64,000 nucleotides of DNA, from positions 1 through 64,000 of the forward strand of contig NZ_JAFCMM010000005.1 of the NCBI RefSeq assembly GCF_018131225.1. Direction: 5' to 3'. This DNA comes from Bradyrhizobium sp. U87765 SZCCT0048. Its GTDB lineage: Bacteria; Pseudomonadota; Alphaproteobacteria; Rhizobiales; Xanthobacteraceae. The notes under the pieces were generated by a model. It was not told the DNA's origin. It did no database searches and was given only the letters and a program-made list of their open reading frames with translations. The translations under genes and the position numbers were made by a program. Shown in pieces: positions 59,365 to 64,000 of the stretch (within the stretch, counting starts at the first letter, position 1; each line of letters opens with the position of its first letter).

Positions 59365-60600
59365 TCACGGTCGCGGCGTGTCGCGTGCCGGGATCATGCA
59401 CAATGCGCCAAGGAATGGCCCGAGCGCGAGGATCGCGAACGCCACCGCGTAGGACTGCGTCGCCTGAAAGCCGATGCCGACCACCAGCGGCACCAGGCAG
59501 GTACCGATCGATCCCAGCGCGCTCGACACGCCCGCGGCGGTGCCGGCGGCCTGGCCTCCGGCTTCTGCGGCCATCGCGTTCTGCAGCGGGCTGTAGACGA
59601 ACGCCGTGAGGCCAAGCAGCGGCGCGACGATCCACAGGGCCGTCGCACTTCTCAGCGTTCCCATTACCAGCAGCAGGGCCGCGAACAGCAGCAGGTCGAT
59701 CATGACCAGGATGCGCCGCTTGCCGCCGAGCCAGTCCGACAGCCAGCCGATCGCCGGCTTGCCGGCGATCGCCACGAGGCCATAGGTCGCGACGATGCTG
59801 CCGGCGATGACCGGCGGCAGGTTCAGGCCGTGGATCATCAGCGCGCTGGCCCAGATCGCAAAGCCCCAGGTGCCCCACACGCCTCCCATACCGGCGAGCG
59901 CGGCCCACATGAACTGGCGATTGGTGAGTGCGGTGCGCAGCTCGCGCCAGCCGATCCGCGGTGTCGGCTCGCCGGTCGGGGTGTCGCGGATCAGCACGAA
60001 ACACAGCACGCCGAATGCCGAGGTCACGAGGCCGGCCGCCTGGTAGATGCCGCTCCATGGCAGATGGGCGAGAAGTTGCGGCACCAGCGCGTTGGTGACG
60101 ACGACGCCGAGCGAGGTCGAAGTCATGAACAGGCCCATCGCGCGGCCGCGGTCGCGCACGTCGAACCAGCTCATGATCAGCTTGATGCCGGCCGACAGGT
60201 CGGCGCCGGCGGTCAGGCCCATCAACGCCTGCAGCACGAGACCGGCGGTGACCGACGTCGTCATGCCGAACGCCGCCGTGAATACGCCGAGCGGGATCAG
60301 GGCCAGGGTCAGTGTCAGGCGCGGGCCAAGGCGGTCGCTGGCGAGCCCCGCCAGCGCCGTGGACACGACGTAGCCGAGATAGAACGCCGAGACGAACGAG
60401 CCGAGCGCCGCCAGCGACAACCCGAACGATGGCGCCGCCGCGCTGCCAACGCTTGTCCAGATCAGGCGGTCGACGAACGACAGCAGGAAGCCGAACCACA
60501 CGAGCAGCAGGATGATCCAGCGATAGGCCGAGGTCGTGGTGGTGCTGCATTCCATTGTGGTGGGCGCGCCACTGGCCTCGTCGGCCGTCATGGTCGGCAT
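59365..60600 (-). CDS. MFS transporter
   Basis: The 411-residue protein has twelve predicted helices. The start has WIILLLVWFGFLLSFVDRLIWTS, and the loop DRLGPRLTL carries motif A of the major facilitator superfamily. It most resembles the ACS/OFA-like branch importing organic anions. It is a single gene converging on the ABC exporter, 369 bp from the TetR stop on the same strand. The substrate is not predictable. Confidence 0.92.
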   Translation of the reverse strand: MPTMTADEASGAPTTMECSTTTTSAYRWIILLLVWFGFLLSFVDRLIWTSVGSAAAPSFGLSLAALGSFVSAFYLGYVVSTALAGLASDRLGPRLTLTLALIPLGVFTAAFGMTTSVTAGLVLQALMGLTAGADLSAGIKLIMSWFDVRDRGRAMGLFMTSTSLGVVVTNALVPQLLAHLPWSGIYQAAGLVTSAFGVLCFVLIRDTPTGEPTPRIGWRELRTALTNRQFMWAALAGMGGVWGTWGFAIWASALMIHGLNLPPVIAGSIVATYGLVAIAGKPAIGWLSDWLGGKRRILVMIDLLLFAALLLVMGTLRSATALWIVAPLLGLTAFVYSPLQNAMAAEAGGQAAGTAAGVSSALGSIGTCLVPLVVGIGFQATQSYAVAFAILALGPFLGALCMIPARDTPRP

Positions 60601-60969
60601 CGAGATCCTCCCGGGATGTCGTTGTTGCTTGATGGCGCGCGTCGTTGTCGGCGGCCCTGCGTGGAACGCAGCGCCGCGCAGAGCCGCGTCGCCATGGTCT
60701 GGTGGCGTAGAATATTGACATCGGTGCGGGAGGCGAACGAGTAATGCTTATCGCGCCGATAAGGAAACCATATGCCGCGGGCCTCGCAACCGGCATGCGG
60801 AATTCCATCCGCATCGCTGGCTCGGCGTGTCTGATCTCCGGGACATGGATCGCGCTGCGGGGCGGCTGCTCAGCCCGTTGCGCGACATGGCGCTATCCGT
60901 GCGCTGCCGATCCGGTGATGGGTCCGTTGATGCTGGCGCCGCCCGGAGCAGAACGGGAAGCCGGATGGC
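60601..60969. other. Intergenic region, no gene seen
   Basis: These 369 bases lie between the start of the MFS gene and the end of the TetR gene. They contain the MFS promoter and leader, but no clear operator or terminator. A short plus-strand frame (60744-60992) overlaps the TetR end and is not credible. Confidence 0.5.
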
Positions 60970-61578
60970 TCAGTCAGCCACTCCGGTCTTGAGCTGCCGG
61001 GCATAGTTCCTGGCGGCGTCGATCAGCGCTTCCAGTCCCTGTTTCGAACGTGCGGCGCTGGGCTTGGCCAGTTCCTGCAAGATCAGGCCGTCGATCCCGG
61101 CCACCATGAACCGGGCAAGCGCGGAGCTCGCAGCCGGAGACAGGCCGTCGGCGACCTGGGCCAGATGATGCCGGTAGAGCTGAACGTAGGCGCTGTACTG
61201 CTGGTCGGCCAGCCATTGCGCGCCTTCACGCAGTGCGTAGAGCGTCAACTCGTACTGGACGATATGCAGGTCCTTGGTGCGTGTGATCGAGCGCCACGCC
61301 GTGCGGAGCAGCCGCTCGATGCAGTCGTCGAGGTCGGCGCTGCTGCGGGCCTCTTCCCGAAGCGCCGGCATGGCGTCGTCGATCAGCTTCTCCAGGACGG
61401 CGACGAGAAGCGCGCTCTTGCTTTCGAAATGATAGTGCAGCGTCGCCAGCCGCACGCCTGATGCCGCGGCGATCTTGCGGGTGGTCGTTCCGAGGACGCC
61501 TGTCTCGCACAACGCGCGGATCGCGCCATCGATGATCTGGGCGCGGGTCTTGTCGCTTTTCGTCGTCACGTCCGTCAT
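60970..61578 (-). CDS. TetR-family transcriptional regulator
   Basis: The 202-residue protein has an N-terminal TetR helix-turn-helix (about 10-56, RAQIIDGAIRALCETGVLGTTTRKIAAASGV then TLHYHFESKSALL) and an all-helical ligand domain. The length is normal. It is divergent from a class III aminotransferase with a 219-bp gap that holds two tandem palindromes. The regulator probably represses itself and the aminotransferase-symporter genes. Confidence 0.94.
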   Translation of the reverse strand: MTDVTTKSDKTRAQIIDGAIRALCETGVLGTTTRKIAAASGVRLATLHYHFESKSALLVAVLEKLIDDAMPALREEARSSADLDDCIERLLRTAWRSITRTKDLHIVQYELTLYALREGAQWLADQQYSAYVQLYRHHLAQVADGLSPAASSALARFMVAGIDGLILQELAKPSAARSKQGLEALIDAARNYARQLKTGVAD

Positions 61579-61681
61579 GGCTGTCTTCTTTGCCGCCCTC
61601 CGGCGGTTTGTCAATTCCGACGCGGGCGGCGGCGCCGTTCGTGGCCTCAGCCGGTGGGGCCGATCGCACGCGGCCCAAAAA

Positions 61682-61714
61682 CTGGTCGAATGACCAATTT
61701 GGTCGCTTGACCAG
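61682..61714. promoter_or_regulatory. Tandem TetR operators: TGGTCGAATGACCA and TGGTCGCTTGACCA
   Basis: Two 14-bp dyads with identical 5-bp arms (TGGTC and GACCA) and 4-bp centres lie at 61683-61696 and 61700-61713, 17 bp apart from start to start. The whole block is itself nearly symmetrical, from CTGGTC to GACCAG. This is the typical layout for two TetR dimers on one face of DNA. It lies 104 bp from the TetR start and 83 bp from the aminotransferase start. Confidence 0.85.
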
Positions 61715-61797
61715 ATATGGCCGGCGTGGATATGGTTCGGGAACAACGAACGAGCGGCCGCAGGCTTGCGTGCCGCAATCCCGGGGAAGACGCCAAA

Positions 61798-63162
61798 ATG
61801 GACGTGACTGAAGACCTGAAAAACGACCGGCTGACAAAGGACATCCTGTATCCGTTCGCCAATGCCGGCTTTCTGGCGCAAAATCCGCCGCTGTGCATCG
61901 AGGGCGGCGAAGGCGTCTATGTCACCGATCGCAACGGCAAGCGATATCTCGATGGTCAGGGCGGACTCTGGAACGTCAATGTCGGCCACGGCCGGCCGGA
62001 AATCAGGCAGGCCATCGTCACCCAGCTCGACAAGCTGAGCTACTACTCGCTGTTCGGCAGCACGACGACCCTGCCGTCGGTCGAGTTCGCCGAGGTGCTG
62101 TGCCGCCTCGCCGCGCCCGAGGGCATGACGCGCGTGTTCTTTTCGTCCGGCGGTTCGGAGGCGGTCGAGACCGCGATCAAGATCGCGCGGCAGTACTGGC
62201 ACCTGACCCAGCCGGGACGCACCAAGTTCATTTCGCTGCGCAACGCGTACCACGGCGTGACGCTGGGGGCTCTGTCGCTCAACGGCAAGGCGGTCTATCG
62301 CGCACCCTACGAGCCGCTGCTGCCCGGCTTCTCTCAAGTCGAGACGCCTCATCTCTATCGCAACCCCTTCACCACCGATCCGGAAGAGCTTGGCCGGATC
62401 TGCGCCATGCTGCTGGAGCGCGAGATCATCCATCAGGGGCCCAACAGCGTTGCCGCCTTCATCGCGGAGCCGATCCAGGGGGCCGGCGGCGTCATCGTGC
62501 CGCCGCGAAACTTCTGGCCGTTGGTGCGCGAGATCTGCGATCGCCATGGCGTGCTGCTGATCGCCGACGAGGTCGTCACGGGCTTCGGGCGCTCCGGCAG
62601 CATGTTCGGGTGCCGGGCGTTCGGCGTGAAGCCCGACATCATGGTGTTCGCAAAGGGGATCAACAGCGGTTATGTCCCGCTGGGCGCGACCATGGTCTCT
62701 GCGCGCATCGCCGAAGCCTTCGATACCGACGATCGCAACGAGTTCTCGCCGCGCACCTTCATGCACGGCAATACCTATGCCGGACATTCGCTGGCCTGTG
62801 CGGCTGGCATCGCCAATCTGCGCATCGTCGAGGCGGAAAATCTCCCGGCCAATGCCGGCAGTGTCGGCGGCTACCTGCTGGAGCGGCTGGCGGGTCTCGC
62901 ACCCAGGCATCGCAATATCGGCGATATCCGCGGCATGGGCCTGATGGTCGCTGTCGAGCTGGTGGCGGACAAGGACACGAAGAAGCCATTCGAGCTGTCG
63001 GAGCGATTTGGCGCGCGTGTGTGGGAGCGCTGCGTCGAGAACGGCGTGTTGATCCGGAATATGGCGGATACATTCATCATGTCTCCGCCCCTGACACTCA
63101 CGAGAGCCCACGTCGACGAGATGGTGGACGTCTTCGACAGGGCAATTTCAGCCGTGGAATGA
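61798..63162 (+). CDS. Class III (omega) aminotransferase
   Basis: The 454-residue PLP enzyme has the class III marks: YLDGQGGLWNVNVGHGRPEI near residue 48, the FFSSGGSEAVETAIKIARQY loop, LIADEVVTGFGRSG, and the cofactor lysine Lys286 in MVFAKGINSGYVPLG. Family members move amino groups from omega-amino acids, polyamines or beta-alanine to pyruvate or 2-oxoglutarate. ATG 61798 is preceded by GGGGAAG. It is followed by a small membrane protein and a sodium:solute symporter, which may bring in its substrate. The substrate is unknown. Confidence 0.93.
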   Translation: MDVTEDLKNDRLTKDILYPFANAGFLAQNPPLCIEGGEGVYVTDRNGKRYLDGQGGLWNVNVGHGRPEIRQAIVTQLDKLSYYSLFGSTTTLPSVEFAEVLCRLAAPEGMTRVFFSSGGSEAVETAIKIARQYWHLTQPGRTKFISLRNAYHGVTLGALSLNGKAVYRAPYEPLLPGFSQVETPHLYRNPFTTDPEELGRICAMLLEREIIHQGPNSVAAFIAEPIQGAGGVIVPPRNFWPLVREICDRHGVLLIADEVVTGFGRSGSMFGCRAFGVKPDIMVFAKGINSGYVPLGATMVSARIAEAFDTDDRNEFSPRTFMHGNTYAGHSLACAAGIANLRIVEAENLPANAGSVGGYLLERLAGLAPRHRNIGDIRGMGLMVAVELVADKDTKKPFELSERFGARVWERCVENGVLIRNMADTFIMSPPLTLTRAHVDEMVDVFDRAISAVE

Positions 63163-63305
63163 AGCGCGGCGCCGGGCGCTGCGTGCGCGCCCGGCGTGCC
63201 AACCGATGCGGAGCCGTGCCGATCGGGCACGGCGGGAGGACGGCTGCGCCGATCCCGGCGCGTGCGGACGTAATGCTGGCAAGCCATGACGAGGAGCAGG
63301 AGCCC

Positions 63306-63539
63306 ATGTTGAAAAGAATAAGCGCGGCGTCCGGGACAAGACCGGTCATCGTGGCGTGGTTCGCGCTCGATGCGATCGTCGGACTGTTTCCACCGATCTA
63401 TTGGGCTGCGAGCGGAGCCGATCCGCGCGTGATCGGTTTGCCGTTGTCGGTGTTCTACTTCGTGGCGGTCGGCCTGTTCATCTCCGCCAGCCTTGTCGTC
63501 GCCTATTTTCTCGACGAGTCCGCGCGCCCGCGCGGCTGA
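63306..63539 (+). CDS. Small two-helix membrane protein (DUF3311-like)
   Basis: The 77-residue product has two hydrophobic segments, VIVAWFALDAIVGLFPPIYW and LPLSVFYFVAVGLFISASLV, with the GLPLSVFYF motif of the DUF3311 type. Proteins of this kind often lie just before sodium:solute symporters as accessory subunits, and here a symporter begins 42 bp downstream. ATG 63306 follows GAGGAGCAGGAGCCC. The assignment to DUF3311 is from memory. Confidence 0.78.
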   Translation: MLKRISAASGTRPVIVAWFALDAIVGLFPPIYWAASGADPRVIGLPLSVFYFVAVGLFISASLVVAYFLDESARPRG

Positions 63540-63580
63540 CGGTGCGTTTCAAAAAACAATAATGAGGGGAGGCGTGGCAC

Positions 63581-64000
63581 ATGGTGGTCACATATGGGGT
63601 GGTCGCGATCTTTTTCGCGCTCGTGATCTGGATTCTTCAGAGGTCTTTCGTCGCCGATAAGTCCTTCACCGACTATGCGGTCGGCGGCCGGTCGTTCGGT
63701 GGCTTCTATCAGGCGATGTCGTTTCTCAACACGTGGTATCCCGGCGCGACGTTTGTCGCCTTCGCCGGGCTGTCCGCGGGGGCCGGCGTGCTCGGTTTCT
63801 ATGGACTGACCTGCGGTCTGCTGACCGTCGTGGTGATGTATCTGATGGCCCAGCGGGTATGGATCTGGGGCTCGCAGTTCGACCTGCGCACGCAGGCCGA
63901 TCTGTTCGCGCTGCGCTACAATTCCAGACACATTCGCACCGTCGCGGCGGTGATCGGCATCGTTTCGAGTTTTCCCTGGCTGATCCTCGGGCTGCAGGCG
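63581..64000 (+). CDS. Sodium:solute symporter family protein (partial, N-terminal 140 codons)
   Basis: The frame from ATG 63581 is open to the window edge, so the gene is cut off. It has AGGGGAGGCG as a ribosome site. The first 140 residues contain three or four helices with the SSS pattern: FTDYAVGGRSFGGFYQAMSFL, NTWYPGATFVAFAGLSAGAG and then the start of later helices. Family members import amino acids, organic acids or vitamins with sodium. It probably forms an operon with the aminotransferase and the small membrane protein. Confidence 0.92.
   Translation, partial: MVVTYGVVAIFFALVIWILQRSFVADKSFTDYAVGGRSFGGFYQAMSFLNTWYPGATFVAFAGLSAGAGVLGFYGLTCGLLTVVVMYLMAQRVWIWGSQFDLRTQADLFALRYNSRHIRTVAAVIGIVSSFPWLILGLQA

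Noticed and set aside
60744..60992. An 82-codon plus-strand frame between the MFS and TetR genes
   Set aside because: It overlaps the end of TetR on the other strand, has no ribosome site and no coding-like pattern.
1..64000. CRISPR arrays, prophage genes, transposases, plasmid origins and rRNA genes
   Set aside because: No regularly spaced repeats, integrase, transposase, replication or rRNA signatures were seen anywhere in the window.

Overview
The window is high-GC DNA with the codon bias, gene families and regulatory sites of an alphaproteobacterium of the Bradyrhizobium/Rhodopseudomonas group (Nitrobacteraceae). Pointers to this are several branched-chain-amino-acid-type (LIV) binding proteins, a host-attachment-family protein behind a FixK2-like box, a propionyl-CoA carboxylase/methylmalonyl-CoA mutase pair and dispersed hairpin repeats. 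The genus is an inference. The window is chromosome-like and metabolic. I see no transposase, phage, CRISPR or rRNA genes. There is one tRNA (Arg, anticodon TCG) and two incomplete genes, one at each edge.

0.0-8 kb: the C-terminus of a probable filamentous-haemagglutinin-like protein, then tRNA-Arg. Next comes a minus-strand operon (SnoaL-like protein, YcaC-like hydrolase, leaderless LIV-type binding protein) divergent from a LysR regulator. After it an AraC regulator precedes a Baeyer-Villiger monooxygenase and a MetX-like alpha/beta hydrolase, a plausible ketone-to-ester-to-acid module. 8-23 kb: a secreted ClpP-like protein, a PhzF isomerase, glutathione-dependent formaldehyde dehydrogenase, an EamA exporter, photolyase beside a DUF2177 protein, a 1-Cys peroxiredoxin, a secreted AlkP-superfamily enzyme, and pccA-scpA for propionyl-CoA use.

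22.7-27.5 kb: a tightly coupled operon (alpha/beta hydrolase, IclR regulator, a 41-codon small frame, aspartate dehydrogenase, MFS carrier) divergent from a cupin gene. Two identical 16-bp palindromes flank this promoter region. 27.5-33.5 kb: D-alanine catabolism (dadA, alr, Lrp regulator), a membrane protein, an alpha/beta hydrolase and a LysR/PACE-efflux pair. 33.5-35 kb: an AT-richer patch with an orphan lipoprotein.

35-45.6 kb: an amide-utilisation island. livM-livH-livF-livG run divergently from amidase, binding protein, GntR regulator, RidA and two more amidases. The same palindrome TTGTCGACAA occurs in both promoter regions. 45.6-48.2 kb: pyruvate oxidase poxB and a host-attachment-family gene with a FixK2-like site between them, followed by a repeat-rich gap.

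48.6-57 kb: an aromatic-catabolism cluster. It holds a fumarylacetoacetase-family hydrolase, an MhpA-like flavin hydroxylase, a quinone reductase, a LIV-type binding protein, a cytochrome P450, an MhpR-like IclR regulator and an extradiol dioxygenase. About 165 bp of one repeat sits in this cluster and a second copy lies beside it. 57-64 kb: Nudix hydrolase, SbmA/YddA-type ABC exporter, MFS carrier, and a TetR regulator divergent from a class III aminotransferase that is followed by a small membrane protein and the start of a sodium:solute symporter. The TetR gap carries two tandem palindromes.
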